Positions 24,867-34,457 are shown, counted from the first letter of the stretch. The stretch: 64,000 nucleotides of DNA from G963667075 sp963667075 (GCA_963667075.1 OY762938.1:806001-870000), one strand, 5' to 3'. Program-made: numbers and translations. Notes: generated from the sequence alone by a model not told the origin.

Positions 24867-25826
24867 TTATCCTTTCAGTTTTTCTATCAGACTTTCGATC
24901 TGCGCAGAGGTTCCAACAGATGAAACCTCTATATGCCGATCAATCCGCCGCACAAGGCCAGATAACACTTTTCCGGCACCAAGTTCAATCGCTTCTGTAA
25001 CGCCCTGATCTTTCATCCAAAGCACAGATTCTCTCCAGCGTACACGGCCTGTCACCTGCGCCACAAGATACGCCCTGATCTGTTCAGGATCGCTTGTTGC
25101 CTGCGCCGTTACATTAGCCACAACAGGCACGACAGGCACTGTAATTTTTGTATTGGACAAAGCCTCTTCCATAACTTTTGCGGCTGGCGCCATCAAGGTG
25201 CTATGAAAAGCCGCACTAACTGGCAGAACAACCGCACGCTTTGCCCCCCGCGCACAGGCCATTTCAATCGCAAGTTCAACCGCCTGCTTATGCCCGCTGA
25301 TCACAACCTGCCCCGGCGCATTGTCATTTGCGGCCTGACAAACCAGCCTGCCACCTACCTGTCTTGTTATATCTTCAGCAATCAACTCAACCGCCCCCAT
25401 ATCAAGCCCCAATATCGCAGCCATAGAGCCCACACCAACCGGCACAGCTTTTTGCATGGCCTGTCCCCGCGTCCTTAAAAGACGTGCCGCATCAGCGAGA
25501 TCAAAAGCCCCGGCCGCTGTCAGTGCCGCATACTCACCAAGAGAATGCCCCGCTACAAAAGAGGCGATATCCTTCACCTCAAGCCCGGCTTCCTCTTTCA
25601 AGACATTCACGACCGCCATTGACACCGCCATCAAAGCCGGCTGCGTATTTTCGGTAAAGTTAAGCTCATTCTCCGTCCCTGTCGTCATAAGCTTAAACAG
25701 ATTTTGCCCCAACGCCTCATCAACACAGTCAAACACCTCACGCGCTGCTGCAAAAGAATCAGCAAGATCATGCCCCATGCCTAAAAACTGGGACCCTTGC
25801 CCTGGAAAGATAAGTGCTCTTGTCAT
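24867..25826 (-). CDS. fabD: Malonyl-CoA:ACP transacylase
   Basis: 319 residues. First gene of the fab cluster. Nucleophile Ser in GHSLGEYAAL, catalytic His in AAFHSTLM, oxyanion region FPGQGSQFLGMG. Loads malonate from CoA onto AcpP for FabF. Confidence 0.97.
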   Translation of the reverse strand: MTRALIFPGQGSQFLGMGHDLADSFAAAREVFDCVDEALGQNLFKLMTTGTENELNFTENTQPALMAVSMAVVNVLKEEAGLEVKDIASFVAGHSLGEYAALTAAGAFDLADAARLLRTRGQAMQKAVPVGVGSMAAILGLDMGAVELIAEDITRQVGGRLVCQAANDNAPGQVVISGHKQAVELAIEMACARGAKRAVVLPVSAAFHSTLMAPAAKVMEEALSNTKITVPVVPVVANVTAQATSDPEQIRAYLVAQVTGRVRWRESVLWMKDQGVTEAIELGAGKVLSGLVRRIDRHIEVSSVGTSAQIESLIEKLKG

Positions 25827-26128
25827 CCGTTATTGCCTTTACTCTTGTTTGTCTTTTTTACAGTAGCCAATCTATAAACCTCAAACATATTTGTCTACCG
25901 TCCTTTGATGCAGACCAACAGTATTCGATTGAAAAAATGTAAATTTTATGAGATATTGGAACTAATCTTTATAAATGGAATATTGCAGGTGTGTTGCGTT
26001 TCTTAAGAAAGAATCCGGGAAAGAGCCTTCCGGCAATAAAGCTCTTATCTTCGTATTTAATCTCGGCGGCCCTAGAATCATAGAGGGAGTTTTGATAATG
26101 GAAAAAAATACTGGGATGGAGAATAATT
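25827..26128. other. Gap between fabD and next gene
   Basis: 302 bp with no gene I can support. It should hold the fab operon promoter (minus strand) and the upstream region of the gene at 26129. Short open frames here lack ribosome sites. Confidence 0.6.
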
Positions 26129-26419
26129 ATGAGCTGTTCAATTATACACAAAGACATTCAAACGGTTTTGGAAGAGACAAGTGCCGTCTACTCCATGATC
26201 TGCCACCGCGGCGAACGCCCTAACACGGATTATGCAGGATACACCTGCCACTTGGCCCTTAACCGGTTCAAGAAGCTGTTAAACGACCCCAACCTGACAT
26301 CAGACAAACTGGAAAGCCTTATGCGCAAGGCCGCGCGCAAGCAAGCCACACGGAATATGGGGCAAGACTGGAGCAGTCTAATGGCACGCTACATCGAGAA
26401 ACAGGCCAACCTGAATTAG
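26129..26419 (+). CDS. Small unknown protein, 96 aa
   Basis: ATG with GGAG upstream. Helical, basic toward the end: LALNRFKKLLNDPNL, RKAARKQATRNMGQDWSSLMARYIEKQ. Two Cys early (MSC, MICHRGERP) and one at TCH. No known family. Followed by a strong hairpin. Confidence 0.7.
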   Translation: MSCSIIHKDIQTVLEETSAVYSMICHRGERPNTDYAGYTCHLALNRFKKLLNDPNLTSDKLESLMRKAARKQATRNMGQDWSSLMARYIEKQANLN

Positions 26420-26437
26420 CCAAAGTTCAGGCAGGGT

Positions 26438-26470
26438 AAAGCCGCTCTTTTGGTTAGGGAGAGCGGCTTT
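26438..26470. terminator. Hairpin terminator
   Basis: AAAGCCGCTCT (26438-26448) pairs perfectly with AGAGCGGCTTT (26460-26470) around an 11-base loop. Separates the 96-aa gene from the rpsF operon. Only three T follow the stem on the plus strand, so efficiency is uncertain. Confidence 0.75.
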
Positions 26471-26529
26471 CATCCTGTTCCATGTGATATGTTCTATTAA
26501 TAATAGTAAGCTAACACCCTACTTTTCCC

Positions 26530-26557
26530 TTGCTTTTCAGAACTTAAATCGTATATA
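26530..26557 (+). promoter_or_regulatory. Candidate promoter of the rpsF operon
   Basis: TTGCTT (26530-26535) and TATATA (26552-26557) with a 16-bp spacer, about 140 bp before rpsF. Reasonable sigma-70-type match, not unique in this A/T-rich leader. Confidence 0.4.
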
Positions 26558-26643
26558 TACGCGCATCTATATATTTAGATGTAAACATAACCTCGCTGGA
26601 AGATCTGTCTGTTCATTGTGACCTGCAGAGGCTTTCAGCTTCA

Positions 26644-26668
26644 CCCGGCTTAACAAAAAAGCGCCGGG
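26644..26668 (+). promoter_or_regulatory. Leader hairpin before rpsF, possible S6:S18 site
   Basis: CCCGGC (26644-26649) pairs with GCCGGG (26663-26668), 28 bp before the rpsF ATG. Many bacteria carry an RNA element at this place bound by the S6:S18 dimer to control the operon. The position fits, but I cannot confirm the conserved loop, so this is an inference. Confidence 0.35.
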
Positions 26669-26695
26669 ATTAGAAACCGAGAGGAGACTATAAAA

Positions 26696-27088
26696 ATGGC
26701 TTTTTATGAAACCGTGTTTATTGCACGGCAAGAGCTCTCGTCATCGCAAGTCGAAGCCTTGACTGAGCAATTCTGCACTGTCCTTAAAGACAATGGTGCA
26801 AAAATCCACAAAACCGAACAATGGGGCTTGCGTACGCTTGCATACCGTATCAAGAAAAGCCGCCGCGGCTTTTACGTGCTGATCGAAAGTGATGCGCCTG
26901 CTGCTGCGCTTCATGAGATGGAACGTCAGATGCGCCTTCATGAAGATGTTTTACGCTACATGAGCATCAAGGAAGAAGAACTCTCTACAGGACCTTCTGT
27001 TATTCTGGACAAAGACAGAGACAACAGAGATGACAACAGAAATGACAGAGATGACAACAGAAATAAAAATACGAAGGAGGCCGCGTAA
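26696..27088 (+). CDS. rpsF: 30S ribosomal protein S6
   Basis: 130 residues. Ferredoxin-like fold seen in YETVFIARQELSSSQVEALTE and TEQWGLRTLAYRIKKSRRG. The acidic and Asn-rich tail contains short repeats (RDNRDDNRNDRDDNRN). Its stop overlaps the rpsR start as TAATG. S6 pairs with S18 on the 30S platform. Confidence 0.97.
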   Translation: MAFYETVFIARQELSSSQVEALTEQFCTVLKDNGAKIHKTEQWGLRTLAYRIKKSRRGFYVLIESDAPAAALHEMERQMRLHEDVLRYMSIKEEELSTGPSVILDKDRDNRDDNRNDRDDNRNKNTKEAA

Positions 27089-27372
27089 TGAGTGCTGCAG
27101 ATGTACCTACACCAAAACGTCCGTTTTTCCGCCGTAAAAAGACATGTCCTTTTAGCGGTCCGAAAGCCAAAAAAATTGACTGGAAAGATGAAAAACTCCT
27201 TTCCCACTATATCTCTGAGCGCGGCAAAATGATCCCTAGCCGAATCACGGCGGTATCCCAAAAGAAACAACGTGAACTGTCTCAAGCGATCAAGAGAGCC
27301 CGTTATATGGCGCTCCTCCCTTACGTTCGCCTTGAAAATGACGGATTCCAGAAAAGACAAGGAAGGATGTAA
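27088..27372 (+). CDS. rpsR: 30S ribosomal protein S18
   Basis: 94 residues. Core motif IDWKDEKLLSHYISERGKM, then PSRITAVSQKKQRELSQAIKRAR, which is diagnostic. Coupled to rpsF by the overlapping stop-start. Confidence 0.97.
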   Translation: MSAADVPTPKRPFFRRKKTCPFSGPKAKKIDWKDEKLLSHYISERGKMIPSRITAVSQKKQRELSQAIKRARYMALLPYVRLENDGFQKRQGRM

Positions 27373-27375
27373 AAA

Positions 27376-28113
27376 ATGGCAACAGAAGTTATCCTTTTAG
27401 AACGCATTGAAAATCTGGGCCAAATGGGCGATACGATAAAAGTAAAACCGGGCTACGCACGGAATTACCTTTTGCCGCAGAACAAAGCCTTGCGCGCCAC
27501 AAAAAGCAATCTCGCTTATTTTGAAACACAGCGTAAAACACTGGAAGCACAAAATCTGAAGAGAAAAGAAGAAGCCGAAAAAGTAGCCAAAACGATTAAC
27601 GGCACAAAAGTTGTTATCATACGTCAGGCTGCTGAAGGCGGACAACTTTACGGTTCAGTAACATCCCGTGACATTGTGGAAGCTGTAACAGACGCTGGCA
27701 TCAAGGTCGAGCGCAGCCAGATTCAACTGAATCAAAACTTCAAACTGATTGGCCTGTTCCCCGTGGACATCGCCCTTCACCCGGAAGTCAAAGTGCAGAT
27801 CACTGTAAATATCGCACGCTCTGAAGAAGAAGCCACGCTTCAGGAAAAATCTGGCAAAGCTCTCGTCGCTGGCGATGATCACGCAGATACCAATGCCAAC
27901 GCACTCGAAGAAGCCGATGCAGCTAAAGAGGCTCTTCTAGAAGAAGACGCACTGGAAGCTGAAAAAGCACGTGCCGCCGATGAAGCCGCTGAGGCCGCTG
28001 AAGCTGAAGAAAAAGCCAAAGTCAAAGCGGAAAAGAAAGCAGCTAAAGAAGCTAAAAAAGCAAGCGAAGATACGGATACTCCGGAAGACGAAAAAGAGAC
28101 AGTCGAATCGTAG
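27376..28113 (+). CDS. rplI: 50S ribosomal protein L9 with long charged tail
   Basis: 245 residues. The N-terminal L9 domain (EVILLERIENLGQMGDTIKVKPGYARNYLLP) and C-terminal L9 domain (LYGSVTSRDIVEA, ALHPEV) end near residue 150. A further ~95 residues of Ala, Glu and Lys repeats follow, predicted as charged helix or disorder. Alphaproteobacterial L9 proteins often have a tail, but this one is long. Three bases separate it from rpsR, and a strong terminator follows. Confidence 0.97.
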   Translation: MATEVILLERIENLGQMGDTIKVKPGYARNYLLPQNKALRATKSNLAYFETQRKTLEAQNLKRKEEAEKVAKTINGTKVVIIRQAAEGGQLYGSVTSRDIVEAVTDAGIKVERSQIQLNQNFKLIGLFPVDIALHPEVKVQITVNIARSEEEATLQEKSGKALVAGDDHADTNANALEEADAAKEALLEEDALEAEKARAADEAAEAAEAEEKAKVKAEKKAAKEAKKASEDTDTPEDEKETVES

Positions 28114-28138
28114 CTTTTTATAATTCCAGAATATGAGA

Positions 28139-28167
28139 ACCGGGGTACTCCACACCCCGGTTTTTTT
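28139..28167 (+). terminator. Rho-independent terminator of rpsF-rpsR-rplI
   Basis: ACCGGGGT (28139-28146) pairs with ACCCCGGT (28154-28161) around a 7-base loop, followed by seven T. Classic form, 25 bp after the rplI stop. Confidence 0.92.
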
Positions 28168-28243
28168 ATCTTTTGTTTTTTATTTACGCTCTTTCACAAG
28201 CGTGCTACACAACTTTAAAAATCATAAAGAAACAGGAAAAATA

Positions 28244-28627
28244 ATGTCTTTTACACGCGATACGTTTAATAGAATAGCCTCACAGATTAAAGACACCCTA
28301 CTATACGGGGCAAGCACCCTGGGCACGCCAGATGCCCTTCGACATACATTTTACTGGGGAACCCCAACCTTTGAAAAAAATCATCTAATGCTGTTAGAGA
28401 CACAAGATCTAAAAGGGGCATGGATAAGAAGCTCTCTGTTCCTCGATATGCGCTATGATCATTTAGGCTTTCCTGAACTCAACGCACATATACTCGTTGC
28501 AGATATCAAAGCAGAAGAGCCGGATGGCATTACCGTTTTTGTCGATATTTCTAATGAGAGAGATGCACACGAACAAGTTATAACAAACTGGATAAATCAA
28601 GTGTTTCAGAAACACAATCCCACTTAA
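28244..28627 (+). CDS. Unknown protein, 127 aa
   Basis: ATG at 28244 with ACAGGAAAA upstream; an in-frame start at 28133 lies in the terminator region and is rejected. Mixed alpha/beta: TFYWGTPTFEKNHLMLLETQ, IRSSLFLDMRYDHLGFPEL, AHILVADIKAEEPDGITVFVDIS. No signal peptide. Family not recognised. Confidence 0.65.
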   Translation: MSFTRDTFNRIASQIKDTLLYGASTLGTPDALRHTFYWGTPTFEKNHLMLLETQDLKGAWIRSSLFLDMRYDHLGFPELNAHILVADIKAEEPDGITVFVDISNERDAHEQVITNWINQVFQKHNPT

Positions 28628-28701
28628 ACACCTTAAGATAAAGTGTAAGCGTTTCGCCTTTTTATGACATCTCTGACAGAGAACCTGTGCACAGATAAAT
28701 A

Positions 28702-28797
28702 GCAGGAGTCTTTGTAAACGAGCTGTTTAAGCGCTACGATCCGCCTCAAGCACACTTTGAGCAAATGTTTAAAGCCGCAAAGCTCAACGCAAAATAA
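28702..28797 (+). pseudogene. Possible 3' remnant of a lost gene
   Basis: After an in-frame TAA, 31 codons read as a protein-like tail (AGVFVNELFKRYDPPQAHF, then EQMFKAAKLNAK) before a TAA at 28795-28797. There is no start or ribosome site. It may be the end of a deleted gene between rplI and dnaB. Speculative. Confidence 0.25.
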
Positions 28798-28874
28798 ATC
28801 TGTCCCCGTAATTCACCTGTGTGATAGAATATTTTCTGGTTTTTTACGTCCAGCTTCTGTTATCACTTGTCATC

Positions 28875-30389
28875 ATGAATATGCCTATAGCCGCCATACG
28901 GGATGAAGAGTCCGTCATTTCCTTAAACAAGGAAGACAACATAGAAACACCCTACCGCACTCTGCCCCATAATCTCGAGGCAGAACAGGGGTTGCTTGGC
29001 TCTCTTCTGGTGGATAACAGAACGCAGGAAAAAGTAGGCGACCTGATACGAGCAGAACATTTTTTTGCGCCAGCGCACCAAAGAATTTATGAGGCTATCG
29101 TCACGCTTATTGAACGTGGACAAAGCGCATCTCCGGTAACATTAAAAAATTATTTCGAGAAAGACGCCGACCTTGAGCATGTTGGCGGGGCTGAGTACCT
29201 TGCCGATCTTGCGGGAAGCATCGTGACCGTTGTCAATGCCAGAGACTATGCACAGACGCTGTTTGATCTGCATTTAAGGCGTGAACTTATTGAGCTCGGT
29301 GAAACTATCGTCAATGATTCTTTTAACCACACGCTGGATCAAGATGCCAATGATACGATTGAAAGCGCAGAAGCACAGCTCTTTAAACTTGCAGAAACCG
29401 GTGAGGCCAAGGGCGGATTTCACACATTAAAAGATTCTGTCGCCGCCGCTATTGAAATTGCAGAGCAAGCCTACCATGCAGACGGACAGGTGAGCGGCGT
29501 TACAACAGGCCTGCGCGATCTTGATCAAAAGCTCGGGGGATTACACCCCTCTGACCTGCTCATTCTGGCCGGACGGCCTTCCATGGGAAAAACAGCCCTT
29601 GCAACAAATATTTCTTTCAGTGCCGCTAAAGCTTACGCGCAAAGCGGCGGCAAGGAAGGTGCTATCGTCGCGTTCTTCTCACTCGAGATGTCCGCCGATC
29701 AACTTGCCGCCCGTATTCTGGCAGATCAGGCCAATATTTCAGGTGACGCCATTCGTAAAGGCAATATCAAGGAAGAGGATTTCCGTGCCTTTGCCCAGGC
29801 CAGCCAGTTTTTAAGCCAAGTACCTTTATATATTGATGATACACCGGCCCTTTCCATTGGCGCGGTCAGAACACGGGCACGCCGCCTGAAACGTCAAAAC
29901 GGCCTTGGCATGATTGTTGTCGATTATCTGCAGCTCCTGCGCGGTTCAGGTTCCCGCCAGTCTGAATCAAACCGTGTCCTTGAAATTTCCGAGATCACGC
30001 GTGGCTTGAAAGCTATTGCAAAAGAACTGGAGGTCCCTGTCCTTGCGCTGTCACAGCTTTCCCGTGCGGTTGAACAACGCGAAGACAAACGCCCGCTGCT
30101 CTCTGACCTTCGTGAATCCGGCTCTATCGAACAGGACGCAGACGTTGTGATGTTCGTCTATCGTGAAGAATACTACCTCTCACGTGAGGAGCCCTCACAA
30201 AGAGGGAACGAAAGCATTGAGAAATTCAACGAACGTTATGAGCAATGGTCTCAAAGGCTACAGGACAGTGCCAATGTCGCTGAAGCGATTGTAGCCAAGC
30301 AACGCCACGGCCCGATCGGTATCGTTCGCACCTATTTTGATCCGAATTATACCCGATTCTCGGATCTGGATCAGACACATAACGAATAG
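28875..30389 (+). CDS. dnaB: Replicative DNA helicase
   Basis: 504 residues from the ATG at 28875; a GTG at 28821 would give a hydrophobic leader and is rejected. N-terminal domain: LPHNLEAEQGLLGSLL. RecA-like ATPase: Walker A GRPSMGKTALA, FFSLEMSADQLAARI, Walker B IVVDYLQLL, and SDLRESGSIEQDADVV. It forms the hexamer that unwinds DNA at the fork. The region follows the usual alphaproteobacterial order rplI-dnaB-alr. Confidence 0.97.
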   Translation: MNMPIAAIRDEESVISLNKEDNIETPYRTLPHNLEAEQGLLGSLLVDNRTQEKVGDLIRAEHFFAPAHQRIYEAIVTLIERGQSASPVTLKNYFEKDADLEHVGGAEYLADLAGSIVTVVNARDYAQTLFDLHLRRELIELGETIVNDSFNHTLDQDANDTIESAEAQLFKLAETGEAKGGFHTLKDSVAAAIEIAEQAYHADGQVSGVTTGLRDLDQKLGGLHPSDLLILAGRPSMGKTALATNISFSAAKAYAQSGGKEGAIVAFFSLEMSADQLAARILADQANISGDAIRKGNIKEEDFRAFAQASQFLSQVPLYIDDTPALSIGAVRTRARRLKRQNGLGMIVVDYLQLLRGSGSRQSESNRVLEISEITRGLKAIAKELEVPVLALSQLSRAVEQREDKRPLLSDLRESGSIEQDADVVMFVYREEYYLSREEPSQRGNESIEKFNERYEQWSQRLQDSANVAEAIVAKQRHGPIGIVRTYFDPNYTRFSDLDQTHNE

Positions 30390-30501
30390 CATCAGACGCA
30401 TCCCCCTGAGTTAACTCTGAAATTTCGGTTTTCTTTGTCTTGGGAACGAGAATTTGTTAATATATTGTTAACGCTAAAAAGAAGAGTTTGATGAGGGACC
30501 A

Positions 30502-30924
30502 ATGAGACAAGACCCGGACAACATAATCGGCGTTGGTAGCCATTCTCACCTGTTGAGAACAACATTCTCACATGCCAGTGATATTATCGGTCTGATTGCC
30601 TCTGGTCAGAACCTTGTCGTCCACTTCGTCGATCAGAATAACCCTGTTTCAGACCTCATGAAAACGCATACAGAAGAAGCGTTGAAAGCGTTTGACGGCA
30701 AGGCGCATATGGTCGAAATTGATATCGCCGCACAGCCTCATCTTGCAGAAAGCATGATGACGGATATGCATTGCCCGCCAGAAATCCAACTTTTCAGTCA
30801 GGGAAGTAAGATTGATTGTCTTCAAGGCTTACATCATCCAGAAACACTTCTTCACACAATACAGGATGCCTTTGATCGACAACAGTTCGTTTCAACACAA
30901 AAACGTATGCCGATTGTCGCATGA
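30502..30924 (+). CDS. Degenerate thioredoxin-like protein
   Basis: 140 residues, start ATG after TGAGGGACCA. The pattern DIIGLIASGQNLVVHFVDQ, KAHMVEIDIAAQPHLAESMMTDMHCPPEIQLFSQGSKID, LHHPETLLHTIQDAF follows thioredoxin strand order, including the cis-Pro region (CPPEIQLF). The CxxC active site is missing, so no redox role is expected. The stop overlaps the alr start (ATGA), so the two are co-translated. Fold assignment is my inference. Confidence 0.65.
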   Translation: MRQDPDNIIGVGSHSHLLRTTFSHASDIIGLIASGQNLVVHFVDQNNPVSDLMKTHTEEALKAFDGKAHMVEIDIAAQPHLAESMMTDMHCPPEIQLFSQGSKIDCLQGLHHPETLLHTIQDAFDRQQFVSTQKRMPIVA

Positions 30925-32045
30925 GCATTGAAACATATGCCTCTTCACGCCTGATCATTAGTATTGACGCTTTGCGAGAAAACTACCGGCAACTCACTGG
31001 TGCCGTAGACAATTATCAATGCAAGGTCGCAGGCATTGTTAAAGCCAACGCCTATGGCCTTGGTATAGAAGATATTTTACCCGTTCTGGAATCTGAAAAT
31101 TGCCCGTTCTACTTCGTTGCAACACCCGACGAAGGCTTGAAAGTCCGGCATTACACGCAAAAACCGGTCGCTGTTTTAAACGGTCTGTTTCACGGCGCAG
31201 AATCCCTTTACGTTCAGCACAATCTGACCCCTGTTCTAAACAGCCCGGACGATCTGGAACGCTGGCGGAACATGGGCCTTGTACAAAACAACCGCCTACC
31301 AGCCATTTTGCATTTTGATACAGGGATGAACCGGCTCGGCTTCAAAGAAAAAAATCACCCTGAAAATCTGGACGGCATCACACCTACCGCGATTATAAGT
31401 CATTTTGCCTGTGCGGATGAAAAAGATCATCCCATGACTAAAGCACAATTTAGCGCTTTTATGGCCATAGCAGAAAAATATATACACTACGGATCAATTT
31501 TAAGCCTTAGCAATTCATCAGGGCTATTTAGAGACAATCGTTATCACTTTAATATGGTACGTCCCGGCATGGCACTTTATGGCCTTAACCCAACACCTGA
31601 AACAGCCAATCCCATGAATCCCGTTGTGAGTCTGGAGGCAAAAGTTCTTCAAGTTCAGGAAGTTAATGCAGGTGAGACTGTAGGATACGCTGCAAGTTTC
31701 ACCGCCCCTAAAAATACAAAAACGGCCACAATATCAATAGGCTACGCGGATGGTTTCTTACGATCCGGCAGCAACAAAGCAACCTTATACTGGCAGGGAC
31801 ACCCCTGTCCCGTTCTGGGCCGCATATCCATGGATCTTGTCTCTGTCGATCTTGGCCATATTTCAGGCCCGCACCCGGTTCCCGGAGACTGGCTTGAAGT
31901 CATCGGCCCACACCAGTCGGTTGACACCCTCGCCAGCAAGGCCGGTACCATCGGATACGAAATCCTGACCAGCCTTGGATCACGCTGCGAAAGACGTGTG
32001 ATCGACAGGCATAAAGAACAGGAAAAGAAAATAAAAATCGTATAA
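30921..32045 (+). CDS. alr: Alanine racemase
   Basis: 374 residues. PLP-binding Lys41 in VKANAYGLG at the N-terminus of the TIM barrel; catalytic Tyr in VGYAASF; SIGYADGF and VLGRISMDLVSVDL are typical of the C-terminal domain. Makes D-Ala for peptidoglycan. Overlaps the upstream thioredoxin-like gene by 4 bp. Confidence 0.97.
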   Translation: MSIETYASSRLIISIDALRENYRQLTGAVDNYQCKVAGIVKANAYGLGIEDILPVLESENCPFYFVATPDEGLKVRHYTQKPVAVLNGLFHGAESLYVQHNLTPVLNSPDDLERWRNMGLVQNNRLPAILHFDTGMNRLGFKEKNHPENLDGITPTAIISHFACADEKDHPMTKAQFSAFMAIAEKYIHYGSILSLSNSSGLFRDNRYHFNMVRPGMALYGLNPTPETANPMNPVVSLEAKVLQVQEVNAGETVGYAASFTAPKNTKTATISIGYADGFLRSGSNKATLYWQGHPCPVLGRISMDLVSVDLGHISGPHPVPGDWLEVIGPHQSVDTLASKAGTIGYEILTSLGSRCERRVIDRHKEQEKKIKIV

Positions 32046-32131
32046 TTAAAGACGTTAACCTTTTATTCGTGATAGAGTCTTATTCTCTGGTAGAACTTTT
32101 ACTCATCTTCTTTTGAGACTATGATCATCAC

Positions 32132-34294
32132 ATGACTGGTAAAACCGCACTTTTTGAAAAAATCAAAAGCTACAATCCGAAGATGGATTTCGCCCTTATT
32201 GAGGAAGCTTACGATTTCGCCTCACAAAAACATGAGGGGCAGAAACGCGCTTCCGGCGACCCCTATTTTATGCATCCGGCGGAGGTCGCCTCCATTCTGG
32301 CCGATATGCATATGGATCAGGACACGCTGATCACGGCTTTACTACATGATACCATTGAAGATACTGACACCACATCGGAAGACATTGAAAAACAGTTTGG
32401 TAAGAATGTCGCCACCCTTGTGAACGGTGTCACTAAACTGACCCGCATTGAAAGCCAGACCGTTGAAGGCAAGCAAGCCGAGAATTTTCGCAAACTCCTG
32501 CTCGCCATGTCTGAGGATATAAGGGTTTTGCTGATTAAACTGGCCGATCGTATCCACAACATGCGCACGATTGAGTTCATTGCCAAGCCCCCCAAAAGGC
32601 GACGGATTGCGAGAGAAACCCTAGACATTTACGCACCGCTCGCCGAACGGATCGGCATTCACAAATTCAAGCTGGAACTGGAAGACCGCGCCTTTGCGCA
32701 ACTTAACCCCGAAGCCCGGGAAAGCATTACAGCCCGCCTGTCTTTTCTTCGAAAAGAAGGTATCGACATGGTCAAACAAGTCATTGATGAGCTGGAAGAA
32801 ATCCTAAAAGAAGCCGGGCTTGAGGCAAAGATCACAGGGCGTGAGAAAACACGCTATTCAATCTGGAAAAAAATGCAGCGCAAAAATGTTTCTTTTGAGC
32901 AGCTCTCTGACATTATGGCTTTCCGTACTGTTGTCAAAACGATTGAGGATTGTTACTGCGTTCTCGGCATTATTCACTCCAAATACCCAACCGTGCCAGG
33001 CCGCTTTAAAGACTACATTTCAACGCCAAAACAAAATGGATACAAATCCATTCACACAACCGTTATTGGCCCCCAGAACCAACGGATTGAGATCCAGATC
33101 AGAACTGATAAAATGCACGAAGAAGCCGAGCTTGGTGTTGCCGCACACTGGGCCTACAAGCAAGCCTCTTTGGAAGCCTCGCTTGAAGATGCCAAAAAAT
33201 ACAGGTGGATGCGCGAACTTCTTGAAATTCTGGACCAGGAACAGCAACCCGAAGACTTCCTTGAAAACACAAAAATGGAGCTGTTTCAGGATCAGGTCTA
33301 TGCCTTCACACCACGCGGCGACCTCATAGAACTGCCGAGCGGGGCAACCCCCATTGACTTTGCCTACGCTATTCACTCTGATGTCGGGAACAAATGTGTA
33401 GGGGCTAAAATCAATGGCCGGATTACACCGCTCAACACCAAACTGCAAAACGGTGATCAGGTCGATATTATCACGGCAAAGACACAGCATCCTTCCCCAA
33501 CATGGGAACGTTTTATCGTAACCGGCAAGGCACGTTCTCATATCAGACGTTTTATACGCCAGCAACAACGCGATCAATATGTATCGCTTGGCAAAGCCAT
33601 GCTTCAAAAAATCTTCCGCGTTGAGGATTACACCTTTGCAGAAAAGGCCGTGAACGAAGTTTTAGAACAATTCAAAGCCGAAGAAGCCGACGATATCTTT
33701 GCCGGCATCGGCTCAGGCAACATCGTTGCACGCGATGTGTTCAAAGCAATATTCCCGGGCCATCAGGCACAAAGCAATAAAAAGCCTTCTGATGAATTCA
33801 AGGCCATGCAACCACCCGGCAAAATGAGACGGGACAACGCGCCTATGCCTATTAAAGGGCTCATTCCCGGCATGGCTATGCACTTCGCCCGCTGTTGCCA
33901 CCCCCTTCCTGGCGATAGGATCGTAGGCATTGTCTCAACCGGCAAAGGCGTTACAATTCACACGATTGACTGTGAAACGCTCGAACAGTTTGCAGATACA
34001 CCGGAACGCTGGCTTGATGTTTCATGGGGCGAAGGACCGGACACACCGGAAGCCCATGTCGGACGGCTGGAAGTCACTATTACACATGATTCAGGCTCAT
34101 TAGGAGCGGTTTCTACCGTGATTGGCAAGAATGGCGGAAACATCAATAATCTGAAAATCACAAACCGCACAATTGATTTCTGGGATCTCCTGCTTGATGT
34201 TTACGTCAATGACACAAAGCACCTCAACAACATTATAGCCGCTTTACGCGCCACCCCGGAAATCGTCAGCGTCGACCGTGCCAGAGGCCGCTAA
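32132..34294 (+). CDS. rsh: Bifunctional (p)ppGpp synthetase/hydrolase (Rel/SpoT)
   Basis: 720 residues. HD hydrolase domain (YFMHPAEVASILA, TALLHDTIEDT), synthetase domain (YSIWKKMQRK, GRFKDYISTPKQNGYKSIHT), TGS domain (VYAFTPRGDLIELP), a conserved Cys region (HFARCCHPLPGD) and C-terminal ACT (EVTITHDSGSLGAVSTVIG). Both catalytic halves look intact, as in single-Rsh alphaproteobacteria. rpoZ, often upstream, is absent here. Confidence 0.97.
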   Translation: MTGKTALFEKIKSYNPKMDFALIEEAYDFASQKHEGQKRASGDPYFMHPAEVASILADMHMDQDTLITALLHDTIEDTDTTSEDIEKQFGKNVATLVNGVTKLTRIESQTVEGKQAENFRKLLLAMSEDIRVLLIKLADRIHNMRTIEFIAKPPKRRRIARETLDIYAPLAERIGIHKFKLELEDRAFAQLNPEARESITARLSFLRKEGIDMVKQVIDELEEILKEAGLEAKITGREKTRYSIWKKMQRKNVSFEQLSDIMAFRTVVKTIEDCYCVLGIIHSKYPTVPGRFKDYISTPKQNGYKSIHTTVIGPQNQRIEIQIRTDKMHEEAELGVAAHWAYKQASLEASLEDAKKYRWMRELLEILDQEQQPEDFLENTKMELFQDQVYAFTPRGDLIELPSGATPIDFAYAIHSDVGNKCVGAKINGRITPLNTKLQNGDQVDIITAKTQHPSPTWERFIVTGKARSHIRRFIRQQQRDQYVSLGKAMLQKIFRVEDYTFAEKAVNEVLEQFKAEEADDIFAGIGSGNIVARDVFKAIFPGHQAQSNKKPSDEFKAMQPPGKMRRDNAPMPIKGLIPGMAMHFARCCHPLPGDRIVGIVSTGKGVTIHTIDCETLEQFADTPERWLDVSWGEGPDTPEAHVGRLEVTITHDSGSLGAVSTVIGKNGGNINNLKITNRTIDFWDLLLDVYVNDTKHLNNIIAALRATPEIVSVDRARGR

Positions 34295-34457
34295 AAACGA
34301 TAAGATTCGAAGAATCGAAAGAAACACGCGCAATAGCTAAAATAAAAAGTTTACACCACAGAAAAAACAGCGACAAAAAAGCTTTATAAAATACTGTTTT
34401 TTATCTGCGGCTGTGCTATAGAAGCATCAGTTTGTCTCAGATGGAGATTTTCTTACC

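Noticed and set aside
33020..33607. 195-residue open frame on the minus strand
   Set aside because: Antisense to the rsh gene; composition typical of a shadow.
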